This document shows, piece by piece, positions 44,736 to 52,821 of a DNA stretch of 64,000 bases; within the stretch, counting starts at the first letter, position 1, and each line of letters opens with the position of its first letter. Both the position numbers and the translations under genes were made by a program. The DNA is from Planctomycetota bacterium. GTDB lineage: Bacteria > Planctomycetota > Planctomycetia > Pirellulales > Lacipirellulaceae. The DNA is taken from NCBI GenBank assembly GCA_024278955.1, contig JAJRSE010000139.1:18620-82619 (forward strand), given 5' to 3'. Below the pieces are notes generated by a model. That model was given only the letters and a program-made list of their open reading frames with translations. It was not told the origin of the DNA and did not search any database.

Positions 44736-46130
44736 ATGGTTTCAAGCAAGGCGAACATTGTATCAGGCCGAGCCGCGGTCGTCCTGGCGGCTTTAGTCGC
44801 TTTGCTGGTTGTAAGCTCTGCAGGTCCCCTGCATGCTCAGCAGAATGCATTGAAACAATTGACGAAGAAAAATCTCATTGGAAATTCGGTTTCCTTTTCT
44901 AACAACGACTACAGCGAAATCGACAAAGCGATCCAACGATTTCGGAATGGCGATACCGAATCGGCGCTAGAGTTTCTGAAATCGGCAAAAGCCAAGTACC
45001 CTAAGCTTCCTCCCGTTGAAGTTATCCTAGCAAAGATGTATTTCGCAGTACGAAATGCAAACGCGATTAAGGCTGGGCGCATACTTTTGGAGCGAACCAT
45101 TGTGAACGATCCCAAAGATCCTGAAGCTTATTTGCTTCTAGCCGACCAAGCCTTCGTCAACCGAAGAATCACAGAGGCTTTCGCACTGTTTGAGTTGGTA
45201 GACCCTCTTGTCCAGGAATTTAGTGGCAACTCGAAGCGGAAGCAAGACTTTTCGATCCGCCTTCTCGCCGGTCGCGCTGCCGTGGCCGAGAGTCGTCAGC
45301 AATGGGAAGAAGCGTTGATCTGGCTGAAAAAATGGGTCGACTTGGCGCCGGAAAACGCAGCAAGTCACCAGCGATTGGGCAGCACACTCTTTCATCTGAA
45401 AAAGCCGAAAGAGGCCTTGCAGAGTTTGCGCAAGTCGCGAGAACTCAACGCCCAGGTGCCTCACCCTTATGTTGCGTTAGGACGGCTTTTCTCTCGCGAC
45501 GGGGATAACGAAAAAGCCTATGTCGCGTTCAGCAAGGCCTACGAAGAAGATAAGAAGGATGTGAAAGTTGCCCAAGCGTTTGCCGAGTGGCTCATCCAGC
45601 AAGACAAGTTAGACGAAGCTCAGAAAATTGCGGAGGCCATGGTTGCTAAGACGCCAGACTCGATTTCTGCTCTCATGATGGATGGGATTGTGGCTCAGAT
45701 GCAGGGGCGAGACGACCATGCGATACAGACGATGACAAAGATTCTCAATCTTGATCCTTCTCATTTCATCGCGACAGACATGCTCTCTTTGCTATTAATC
45801 GAGAGCGAACAAGCCTCTGAGCAAGACCGAGCGTTAAGGTACGCCCAAATGAATTCGCAGCGGTTTCCTGAAAATGCCCGTGCCAACGTGACAAGAGCAT
45901 GGATCCTCCATCGCATGGGACGCGAAGCCGAATTCCAAGAAGCATTAAAAAAACTTGGCCGCAGCCAAGTGCCAATCGATTCGGCCTTCTTGATTGCTAA
46001 GATCATGGCGGAGCAAGGCAAAAACGATGTGGCGATTCAGGAACTGGAGCGATTGCTCAAACAAAAGGGACAGCTGTTTGTCTCTCGACGAGAAGCCGAA
46101 GCGTTGCTGACAAAACTCAAATCAGAATAA
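44736..46130 (+). CDS. Secreted tetratricopeptide-repeat protein
   Basis: A 464-residue exported protein: signal peptide to about residue 35 (SAGPLHAQQ), then TPR helices throughout, for example AIQRFRNGDTESALEFLKSA, WVDLAPENAASHQRLGSTLF, PHPYVALGRLFSRDGDNEKA and AKTPDSISALMMDGIVAQMQ. GAGGATATC precedes the ATG at 44736; the frame extends to 44643 without adding an export signal. It probably works as a protein-binding scaffold in the periplasm. Client unknown. Confidence 0.78.
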   Translation: MVSSKANIVSGRAAVVLAALVALLVVSSAGPLHAQQNALKQLTKKNLIGNSVSFSNNDYSEIDKAIQRFRNGDTESALEFLKSAKAKYPKLPPVEVILAKMYFAVRNANAIKAGRILLERTIVNDPKDPEAYLLLADQAFVNRRITEAFALFELVDPLVQEFSGNSKRKQDFSIRLLAGRAAVAESRQQWEEALIWLKKWVDLAPENAASHQRLGSTLFHLKKPKEALQSLRKSRELNAQVPHPYVALGRLFSRDGDNEKAYVAFSKAYEEDKKDVKVAQAFAEWLIQQDKLDEAQKIAEAMVAKTPDSISALMMDGIVAQMQGRDDHAIQTMTKILNLDPSHFIATDMLSLLLIESEQASEQDRALRYAQMNSQRFPENARANVTRAWILHRMGREAEFQEALKKLGRSQVPIDSAFLIAKIMAEQGKNDVAIQELERLLKQKGQLFVSRREAEALLTKLKSE

Positions 46131-46178
46131 CGCAACACCAGCTCTTGGACGCCTTCTCCTTGAGACAGCGCATAAAAA

Positions 46179-46216
46179 AGGTCATGGCAAGTCGATCCGT
46201 CGTCTTGCCATGACCT
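46179..46216 (-). terminator. Perfect hairpin with T-run on the minus strand
   Basis: AGGTCATGGCAAG and CTTGCCATGACCT form 13 perfect pairs around a 12-base loop. On the minus strand the stem is followed by TTTTTT, the form of an intrinsic terminator. On the plus strand it lies 49 bases after the TPR gene stop but has no T-run. Confidence 0.7.
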
Positions 46217-46358
46217 CTATCCTGAAGCAAAACACCGTAGTGCTTCGCCCTCCCGTTACCTTTGTACTTAATCTATCGGCCAGTACGTCTAGTACGCTAT
46301 AGCCCAATTCTTGTGAGTGTGAGAACTTGACCGGATAGTCGGTCTAGGAAAAGAAAGC

Positions 46359-46386
46359 AGGCAGATTCCGCGAAGGAATTCTGCCT
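46359..46386 (-). terminator. Hairpin with T-rich tail on the minus strand
   Basis: AGGCAGA-TTCC pairs with GGAA-TTCTGCCT (11 pairs, one bulged T) around a five-base loop. Reading the minus strand, the stem is followed by GCTTTCTTTTCC. It is the first terminator-like structure after the Cys-rich minus gene, about 160 bases from its stop. Confidence 0.55.
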
Positions 46387-46544
46387 ACTCTCGGCCAGCA
46401 AGACCTCGCGAACCCTACTCCCCAGTAGGTCCACAAGGCAAATTCGCTGGGTAATCAGTTTGTCACTTGCTTCTTTGACGTTTGGCTCGGCCACTAACCG
46501 CAGGAGTTGAATCGTTAACTCAGATTTGCGGGCTAGGGCGACCT

Positions 46545-47174
46545 TTACGGTTGTGGCAGCCCCATTTTCTGTAAGATTTGGCTGGGGATGATGGTACTTG
46601 GGCCGAGAAAAACGCGATCTTCGTCGCTTTCTTCTGCCGGCGTTAGGTCGAGGTTGGCAAGCAAGCCATCGCCCTCTACTGAGATGCTTCCGAGGACGGC
46701 AAACTCCGGTGGCTCAATGTTCGGCAAGTACCCACGAGCTTCTGAAGCCATCCTAGGCATTTCGCTTTGGCAGTAAGAGCTCGCCTCACAACAATTTTTC
46801 TGGCAACCGCGATCAATTCGCCAAGGGCCGCGGCCGCTTTGGACAGGAGTGCAGCAACCGCAGTAAGCTTGGTAAACATGGTTTCGCCAAGCATAGTGAC
46901 AGGAACCGTAGATACCACAGTACCCAGGGTAGAGTGGATGGCACGTTACGCAGGCAGGCGAATTGGTACGGCTCTTTTTGCAAGGGCTAAACAGCCCGTA
47001 GCGACAGGAAGAAGTATGCCGTGGGATAAAATAGTCTTGATTCGAGTTCCAAGTACACTCGCCGCCCTCGCCGCTAGAGATCGTAGAGCCATAAGTCTGC
47101 CAAAACAGCCGAGCGTTCGCGGTCGAAACCGATACGAGCGACAAACAGAGCACGAGCAAAATGGGGAGACGCAT
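46545..47174 (-). CDS. Secreted Cys-rich planctomycete protein of unknown function
   Basis: A 209-residue exported protein. Signal peptide MRLPILLVLCLSLVSVSTAN, then a Cys/Tyr-rich region: GECTWNSNQDYFIPRHTSSC, YGLFSPCKKS, CVTCHPLYPGYCGIYGSCHY, YCGCCTP. A C-terminal part follows without cysteines. I recognise similar proteins (W..DYF.PRH....YGLFSPC..) from planctomycetes only and know no function. AGAGGAAG before the ATG at 47174 supports the start. The CVTCH is unlikely to be a lone haem site, given the disulfide-like setting. Confidence 0.7.
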   Translation of the reverse strand: MRLPILLVLCLSLVSVSTANARLFWQTYGSTISSGEGGECTWNSNQDYFIPRHTSSCRYGLFSPCKKSRTNSPACVTCHPLYPGYCGIYGSCHYAWRNHVYQAYCGCCTPVQSGRGPWRIDRGCQKNCCEASSYCQSEMPRMASEARGYLPNIEPPEFAVLGSISVEGDGLLANLDLTPAEESDEDRVFLGPSTIIPSQILQKMGLPQP

Positions 47175-47454
47175 CGAGGCTTCCTCTTTTCGGAATCCAG
47201 TTGGACAAATGAAACCAAGACACCGAGGTGTCTCTGATGAAACATGGGTCACATCTGGGTGTTGAGCAAACGCAACATGCCCTCTTTTTTCTGCCCCTAG
47301 AGTTCCCGGGCTCGTTACAATCCGACTTATCGAGTCAGACTCTCTGGCTAGGTTGACACCCGCGGCTTCGCCAGTAAGTTTTGAAAGCTCAGCACCGTAA
47401 GAATTCCTGCATGTTTACGACCCTGATGTTGGCTCTTTTATAGCGGCTCTCCCC

Positions 47455-48357
47455 ATGTTCAAGCCAATAGTAGCGGTTCTAGGGGCGATGGCTTCAGAGA
47501 TGCTCGCGGCGCCCACGGGGCTTGCCTATGCTGCGGCGGGCCTGTTGGCCATGCTGCTCTGCTATGGGTTGAAGCAGGTGTTGGGAAGCACGCTCCGTGC
47601 CCCATACTTATGGGCCCTCGCCTCGGTGGCATGTCTTGCCTGGGTGTCGTGGGTCACGTCAACGGCGAAGCTGGAGCCTGGGATTGGCCTTTCTTCCCTA
47701 CGATTCGCTGCGGCAGCCAGTACGCTTTGCCCGTTGATGGCGATCCTTGGAGCCAAACGCCCGCAGAATCGGGGCTGGCAATGGGTCGTCTTAACTTTGT
47801 GGATCGTAGCCATCTGGCCAACAGCCCAGGCGGTGCTTGTGCCGACAGGAGTACGCGTCGAGCTTTTCGTGGTTTGGAAACTGTTTCTACTGGGGCTCGT
47901 CGTGGTGGGGCTAATGAACTACTTACCAACGCGCAACTGGTTCGCTGCCTGGTTGGTTGCATCGGGACAACTCGTGTTGCTGGACGCTTACCTCTGGAGC
48001 TGGGGGAGCCTCAGTCCGCCTTGGGGTGACACAATAGGTCTAGGGTGTTTTCTTGCAGCCGCGATGGTTGTCGGTATTCGTTTTTTGAAGAAAGAAAAAA
48101 AACGCGACGACAAAGGCCCACCAAGCCTCGCCCTATTCGACCAGCAATGGCTCGATTTCCGCGATGCGTTCGGAACTCTTTGGGCGCTGCGAATCATGGC
48201 TCGCGTCAACCAAACTGCGGAAGTGCGAGACTGGCCCATACGGCTCGAATGGCCGGGATTCGTCTCAGCCGAATCGTCCGTAAGCAAGCAGCCAACGGCA
48301 GAGCAACTCAGCGAGTTGGAGCTAGCAATGTCTACGCTACTACGCCGCTTCGTTTGA
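47455..48357 (+). CDS. Polytopic membrane protein of unknown function
   Basis: A 300-residue protein with six or seven hydrophobic helices in the first 215 residues (for example LAYAAAGLLAMLLCYGL, WVVLTLWIVAIWPTAQAVL, VVWKLFLLGLVVVGLMNYL) and a soluble C-terminal domain with FDQQWLDFRDAFGTLWALRI and NQTAEVRDWPIRLEWPGF. This pattern recalls planctomycete-specific proteins without a named family. Its last 18 bases overlap the end of the SNF2 gene on the opposite strand. Confidence 0.7.
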   Translation: MFKPIVAVLGAMASEMLAAPTGLAYAAAGLLAMLLCYGLKQVLGSTLRAPYLWALASVACLAWVSWVTSTAKLEPGIGLSSLRFAAAASTLCPLMAILGAKRPQNRGWQWVVLTLWIVAIWPTAQAVLVPTGVRVELFVVWKLFLLGLVVVGLMNYLPTRNWFAAWLVASGQLVLLDAYLWSWGSLSPPWGDTIGLGCFLAAAMVVGIRFLKKEKKRDDKGPPSLALFDQQWLDFRDAFGTLWALRIMARVNQTAEVRDWPIRLEWPGFVSAESSVSKQPTAEQLSELELAMSTLLRRFV

Positions 48358-50118
48358 CACCTCTTGTCCGGGAAATTTAAGCTGGAAGAGTCCAAAAATT
48401 TCCTCACGAGACAAACCGATTTTGCCAGAAGGCGAGGTCGGGGCTTCGGGGTCGAATACCGAATTGAAAAGCTCTCGCTTCTCTTCCAGCACGCTGTTGA
48501 TTCGCTCTTCGATGGTTCCCGAGCAAAGAAAACGTGTGACCGTCACGGGGCCAGAGGCGCCGATGCGATGGGCACGGTTAATCGCCTGGTCTTCTACGGC
48601 TGGGTTCCACCAACGGTCAAAAAGAAACACGTAGCCAGCAAACTGAAGGTTGAGCCCCACGCTGCCCGCCCCATAGCTCATCAGCAGAACGTGGCGGTCG
48701 GGATCGTTGCGGAACTCTTCGAGTACCCCATCGCGATGTTTAGAAGGAATTTTTCCGTGGTACTCTAACGGGTTAAATCGTTCGAGTCGGCCTCGCAACT
48801 TTTCAATAGAAGCAACCCATTGGCTGAAAACAATCGCCTTGCGTCCGCTGGCGGCACATTCTTCAAGGTCGGCTTCCATGCGGTCGGCCTTGGCGCTTGC
48901 GCCAGTCGCGGGGTCGAAGTTGCAAATTTGTTTTAGCCGAAGCACCAGCTCGAAGACGTGTTGGATTGTGAGATCTTTTTTCATCTCGCTGAGGCGAACA
49001 ATGCCTTGCTCTTCGGCCAGTTGATAGGCCTGCTGTTGCTCGGGCAAGAGGATCAGGTCGGCATCGCGAAACAGCTTTGGCGGCAGCTCCGTTAGCACTT
49101 TGTCTTTGGTACGCCGAACGACATAATCTTTCACCGAGCGGCGAATCGCGCTAACTTTCATTTGCGGCTGCAAACAGCCAGGCGAAACAAATTGAAAAAT
49201 CCCGACCAAGTCTTCGACGCTATTTTCAATCGGCGTCCCGGTAAGTGCCCAGCTGCGCCGACGTGGAATCGAGCAGATCGCCTGATTGGTCGTGCTTAGT
49301 CGATTCTTGATCCTCTGCGATTCATCGATAATCATCAGATCGAATGGAGCCGGAGCCGAGGCGGCACTTTCGCGATCGCGGATTAACGATTCGTAATTGG
49401 ACAAGAGAACTCCGCTTTGAACATTCTCCCAAAGCCACTGACGACGAGATTGCTTGCCTTCGACGGTCGTGACCGGTAGCTCGGGTGCCCACATCGCGAT
49501 TTCGCGTTGCCAATTCGTAACCAGTGGCTTGGGGCAAACGATTAGCATCCGCCGGACGTGGCCTTGATGGGCCAACAGCCGCATCGCGACGATCGCTTGC
49601 ATCGTTTTGCCAAGTCCCATTTCGTCGGCAATCACCGCCTCATTTCGCGGGTAAAGAAATGCAATGCCATCGAGCTGATACGGGAACGGTTGAAACGGAA
49701 ACTCCATCGACTGGTTGGCAAAAACACGTTCCAGAGGAGGCTGGAGCAAGTAGAGAAGCCGATCTTCTAGTTTCACGATATCTTGCGGAGGGCGCACTCG
49801 CGTGCACGTTTTGAGATCGATGGTTATCCCACCAGGTACTTTAGAAGAAACCAAAGGCTTCGGAAGCGTCGCGGGCTTTGCCAAGCCGGTCGGAGGAAGA
49901 ATCGGATCCAGTCCGGCGGCCCCTTCGGGAAAAACACATCCCACGATTTTAATCGCAGGCGAGTCGAGAGGTACCGTCACCGCGGCAGGCATTTCGAGTT
50001 GCCAATCGAACGACAGCTCCGCGGGCAGCATAAGCTGCAACTCTTCGTTAGTAGAAGAGAGGACCGAGGGTTCGTATCGCGAGCTCTGTTTTAAGCTAGG
50101 CGGCTGAGGAGTGTTCAT
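48340..50118 (-). CDS. SNF2-family DNA-dependent helicase/translocase
   Basis: A 592-residue superfamily 2 ATPase. Motif I is DEMGLGKTMQAIVAM, motif Ia IVCPKPLVTNWQREI, motif II DESQ in MIIDESQRIKN (DEAH variant), motif III ALTGTPIENSVEDL, motif V SYGAGSVGLNLQFAGYVFLF and motif VI QAINRAHRIGA. The N-terminal 150 residues are specific and include a Pro-rich linker. It resembles bacterial RapA-independent SNF2 proteins. The ATG at 50118 lies inside the upstream companion gene (23-base overlap), suggesting joint translation. Confidence 0.9.
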   Translation of the reverse strand: MNTPQPPSLKQSSRYEPSVLSSTNEELQLMLPAELSFDWQLEMPAAVTVPLDSPAIKIVGCVFPEGAAGLDPILPPTGLAKPATLPKPLVSSKVPGGITIDLKTCTRVRPPQDIVKLEDRLLYLLQPPLERVFANQSMEFPFQPFPYQLDGIAFLYPRNEAVIADEMGLGKTMQAIVAMRLLAHQGHVRRMLIVCPKPLVTNWQREIAMWAPELPVTTVEGKQSRRQWLWENVQSGVLLSNYESLIRDRESAASAPAPFDLMIIDESQRIKNRLSTTNQAICSIPRRRSWALTGTPIENSVEDLVGIFQFVSPGCLQPQMKVSAIRRSVKDYVVRRTKDKVLTELPPKLFRDADLILLPEQQQAYQLAEEQGIVRLSEMKKDLTIQHVFELVLRLKQICNFDPATGASAKADRMEADLEECAASGRKAIVFSQWVASIEKLRGRLERFNPLEYHGKIPSKHRDGVLEEFRNDPDRHVLLMSYGAGSVGLNLQFAGYVFLFDRWWNPAVEDQAINRAHRIGASGPVTVTRFLCSGTIEERINSVLEEKRELFNSVFDPEAPTSPSGKIGLSREEIFGLFQLKFPGQEVSNEAA

Positions 50119-50668
50119 GGAGGTCGTCTGCCTGCGGTTCGGCGATGCGTTGGGCTTCGCGAATCGCTTCACGGATTCTCTGAAATGGTTCTGCCAAGTC
50201 GACATGCGCACAAAGGGTCGCCATCGCAGCGCCAAGTTGCTCGGGTTGCCAGGTACACGTCGAAGTGCCAAAGAGCCGGTAGTTACCGAGTCTCAATTCT
50301 GGCGAAGAAAGCTCTCCCGTCTGCTGAGCGGGAGCAGTCTCGTTGGACGCGAGGCAGGCCATTTTTTCATCGCGAAATAGTGCCAGGCTCAACATTTCTT
50401 CGATATCCGTAACAACCGCTTGCACCGATAGCTTGCCCTTAGCGACCAGCGTTTGTCCAATTATTTCACCCAGAACGTAAGGTCGCAGAGTAGCCCCATA
50501 CAAAATTTTCTGGGCTTCGTTTGGTAGCACCGGGGTGCTGCAATGGAATTCCAAGGGCCGTCCCAGGTCGGAAAGAACCAAGTAGCCCCCGAAAAAGCCG
50601 TGGAGTGGATCTTCGAGTACGGTGAGAAAGCCGAAGGCAGGCAAGGAGTTAGCGGGTTCAGGAGGCAT
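50096..50668 (-). CDS. Unknown protein encoded with the SNF2 helicase
   Basis: A 190-residue soluble protein without a recognised domain. Notable stretches are AFGFLTVLEDPLHGFFGGYL, VLSDLGRPLEFHCSTPVLP and LYGATLRPYVLGEIIGQTLV, apparently a mixed alpha/beta fold. It overlaps the helicase gene, which makes a physical or functional link likely. The ATG at 50668 is preceded by a TTG that could also start it. Confidence 0.65.
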   Translation of the reverse strand: MPPEPANSLPAFGFLTVLEDPLHGFFGGYLVLSDLGRPLEFHCSTPVLPNEAQKILYGATLRPYVLGEIIGQTLVAKGKLSVQAVVTDIEEMLSLALFRDEKMACLASNETAPAQQTGELSSPELRLGNYRLFGTSTCTWQPEQLGAAMATLCAHVDLAEPFQRIREAIREAQRIAEPQADDLHEHSSAA

Positions 50669-51006
50669 CAAGGAGTCATCTCGCAGGAAAAGTCAACCTT
50701 TCTTTTGGTCAATCGACACATAAGTCAAGACCGTGGCTGTTATCCCTTCCATCGTACTCGCTTCCCAAGAACTTTAGTTCTCGGACAATCTCTGAAAGAG
50801 CCTTCCAAAGGTAGAAATTCTCTCAAGTTTCATTAGAATGGAGGATAGCAGAGAAGACCAATTTGCTAGCTGCCAGCTTTGACCTATCAAGCGTAGCCCT
50901 CGAACCTGGTTTTTCTCTGTCCACACATGTTCAATCATTATCGGGAATTGATTTTTCCCGCGATCCTCGTGAATAGAGTTTCGTTGAGAAAGGAAACCAT
51001 ACTTCA
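50669..51006. other. Divergent intergenic region, about 340 bp
   Basis: Upstream spacer of both the helicase pair (minus) and the next plus-strand gene. No gene seen. It should hold both promoters, but I cannot point to a clear -10/-35 pair. Confidence 0.4.
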
Positions 51007-51471
51007 ATGTCGCAAAGCCCTTCCCCTGCTACGCCCATTTTTTCTCAAGTCGACGTTACCGCTGGAAGCACCTCAGAAATATCGACAGGCTCGCATGTCG
51101 AGCATTCGGAATTGCTGCGAGAAGTCTTAGCTTCCCAAGATCGCACCAATGAAATCCTAGAAGAGTTGCTTGGTGTCATGGCTGCGAATCAAAAGCAGCG
51201 TGCTCAAGAGATGCACCAATGGCGAAACGCGAATCCGAGGTTGGCCCATTCTTGTCGCGAAGCTGCCGAAGCGTTGAGCCGTGTTCAGGTCGAGTATTTA
51301 GATCGCATGACAGACGAAATCAACGACTCGGCTGAAGATATGGTCGAGGGAGAATTTGTCTTGAACGAATTTGTCGATCGCTTCGGTCCTCGGCTTGCAC
51401 ATCTCAATGGGGTCATTCAAGTGCTTGCGCAATTGAGCAGTAGTTCCAACCCGTCTGCTACACAACCTTAA
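51007..51471 (+). CDS. Planctomycete-type soluble helical protein
   Basis: A 154-residue protein without an export signal. A disordered Ser/Thr-rich start is followed by helices: LREVLASQDRTNEILEELLG, MHQWRNANPRLAHSCREAAE, LSRVQVEYLDRMTDEIND and LNEFVDRFGPRLAHLNGVIQ. I recall near-identical core patterns (EYLD..T.EI...GEF.LNEFVDRFGPRL.HLNG) in many planctomycetes, but no function. Likely a coiled-coil or four-helix bundle protein. Confidence 0.72.
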   Translation: MSQSPSPATPIFSQVDVTAGSTSEISTGSHVEHSELLREVLASQDRTNEILEELLGVMAANQKQRAQEMHQWRNANPRLAHSCREAAEALSRVQVEYLDRMTDEINDSAEDMVEGEFVLNEFVDRFGPRLAHLNGVIQVLAQLSSSSNPSATQP

Positions 51472-51492
51472 CCGGTTGTTTCTCGCAGCTAG

Positions 51493-52689
51493 GTGCAGTA
51501 TTTCCAGGTCGTGGGCGTTTCCCTTGGTCATTCGGCGACGCCAACGCACGCCCTCCCCTGCTCTCCTCAAAGTGATCCCGAAATTGTGAGCGAAGAACAG
51601 CCCAACGCTGCCCGAGACCTGTTAGACGCACATACCGTCGAAACCATCGCCTGGCATTTTCATGAGTCGACCGGCTGCCCGTTTTGGTTAGAAAAAAAGT
51701 CGCAGCTCAAGTTCGATCCTCTAACAGAGATTCGCTCCTACGACGATCTCAAAAAGTTTGATCCCTTCGAGGACGATTGGCTCCGCGGCGGACCTGTACG
51801 GCGTTGGGTTCCTAAAGGGCTCGCCGATAAGCCGGTCTATGTCTTTGAAACCGGCGGCACGACAGGAGTTCCGAAGAGCCGTATCGCGATCGACGACTTC
51901 CGCACCGACTACTCGCTTTTCAGTAACACCTTGCCGGAGGAATTTTTCCCTCAAGGTAGCAACTGGCTCATGCTTGGCCCTTCGGGGCCCCGCCGGTTGC
52001 GACTTGCGGTGGAACACCTAGCACAGCATCGCGGGGGGATCTGCTTTTGTATCGACCTCGATCCGCGTTGGGTTGTCAAGCTGATCAAGAAGGGTTGGAT
52101 GGACCATCTCGAAGAATACAAAAAACATTGTATCGACCAGGCGGTCACGGTTCTCGGCGCAGGGCATGAGATCAAGTGCATGTTTGGCACGCCAAAATTG
52201 ATCGAGTCGCTTTGCCTTGGGCTCGAAGAACGTGGCACCAGCCTAGCCGAGCAAGGCATCACGGGCATCTTCTCTGGCGGCACCGAGTTTACGCCACAGT
52301 GGACCAAGTTTTGCATCGAAGAGCTTTTCGGCGGACCGCCAGAAGAAAGCGGCATCTACATGACGCCTACCTACGGAAACACCCTCATGGGCTTGGCCTG
52401 TAGTGCGCCTGTGACGAAAGAGAATCAATATAAAATTAGCTACTACGCTCCTCAACCGCGAGCCGTGATTGAAGTCGTCGATTTCGACGACCATGACCAA
52501 GTCGTTGGTTACGGCGAAACGGGGCGCGTCAAATTAACGACCCTTACCCAAGAATTTTTTGTCCCCGGTTTCCTGGAACGCGACGAAGGCGAACGCGAAC
52601 CTCCCTACGAAAAATACCCCTGGGACGGCGTCAGCGGCGTTCGGCCATTTCATCGCCTAGCCTCCAGCACCACGGTCGGCGTATACTAG
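51493..52689 (+). CDS. ANL-superfamily ligase, PaaK/LuxE-like
   Basis: Adenylate-forming enzyme of about 398 residues. The phosphate-binding loop is ETGGTTGVPKSR (residues about 123-134), with a fold region LMLGPSGPRRLRLAVEHLAQ, an acceptor segment MTPTYGNTLMG and the adenine/ribose region YGETGRVKLTTLTQ. The usual C-terminal lysine lid domain is short or missing, as in LuxE-type acyl-protein synthetases and some PaaK relatives. It probably activates a carboxylic acid for the dehydrogenase encoded next. The start is GTG at 51493; a GTG at 51586 is possible. Confidence 0.72.
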   Translation: MQYFQVVGVSLGHSATPTHALPCSPQSDPEIVSEEQPNAARDLLDAHTVETIAWHFHESTGCPFWLEKKSQLKFDPLTEIRSYDDLKKFDPFEDDWLRGGPVRRWVPKGLADKPVYVFETGGTTGVPKSRIAIDDFRTDYSLFSNTLPEEFFPQGSNWLMLGPSGPRRLRLAVEHLAQHRGGICFCIDLDPRWVVKLIKKGWMDHLEEYKKHCIDQAVTVLGAGHEIKCMFGTPKLIESLCLGLEERGTSLAEQGITGIFSGGTEFTPQWTKFCIEELFGGPPEESGIYMTPTYGNTLMGLACSAPVTKENQYKISYYAPQPRAVIEVVDFDDHDQVVGYGETGRVKLTTLTQEFFVPGFLERDEGEREPPYEKYPWDGVSGVRPFHRLASSTTVGVY

Positions 52690-52778
52690 AGTGCCGCCGC
52701 AGCTTGGTTTTCGGATGCCACTGCTGGCTTGTCCAGCAGTGGCACCCAACTCGAAGTTTGAGCTGCGGCAGACTACTA
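52690..52778 (-). repeat. Palindromic dispersed repeat, copy 2 (inverted arms)
   Basis: Second copy of the 7663-7748 element. On the minus strand its outer arms read GCCGCAGCTCAAACTTCGAG and CGAAAACCAAGCTGCGGC, matching copy 1 with few changes. On the plus strand the central loop still reads CTGCTGGCTTGTCCAGCAG as in copy 1, so the loop is not inverted with the arms. It lies between the ligase and aldehyde dehydrogenase genes of one transcription unit. Confidence 0.85.
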
Positions 52779-52821
52779 GCGCCTCCCCTTAGTTCGCCTG
52801 AAATTGTATCTGCGGCAAAAA

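Larger units (their letters stand above)
46131..46544. other. Convergent intergenic region with two hairpins
   Basis: Lies between the ends of the TPR gene (plus) and the Cys-rich gene (minus). It contains the two inverted repeats listed separately and no gene. Confidence 0.6.
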
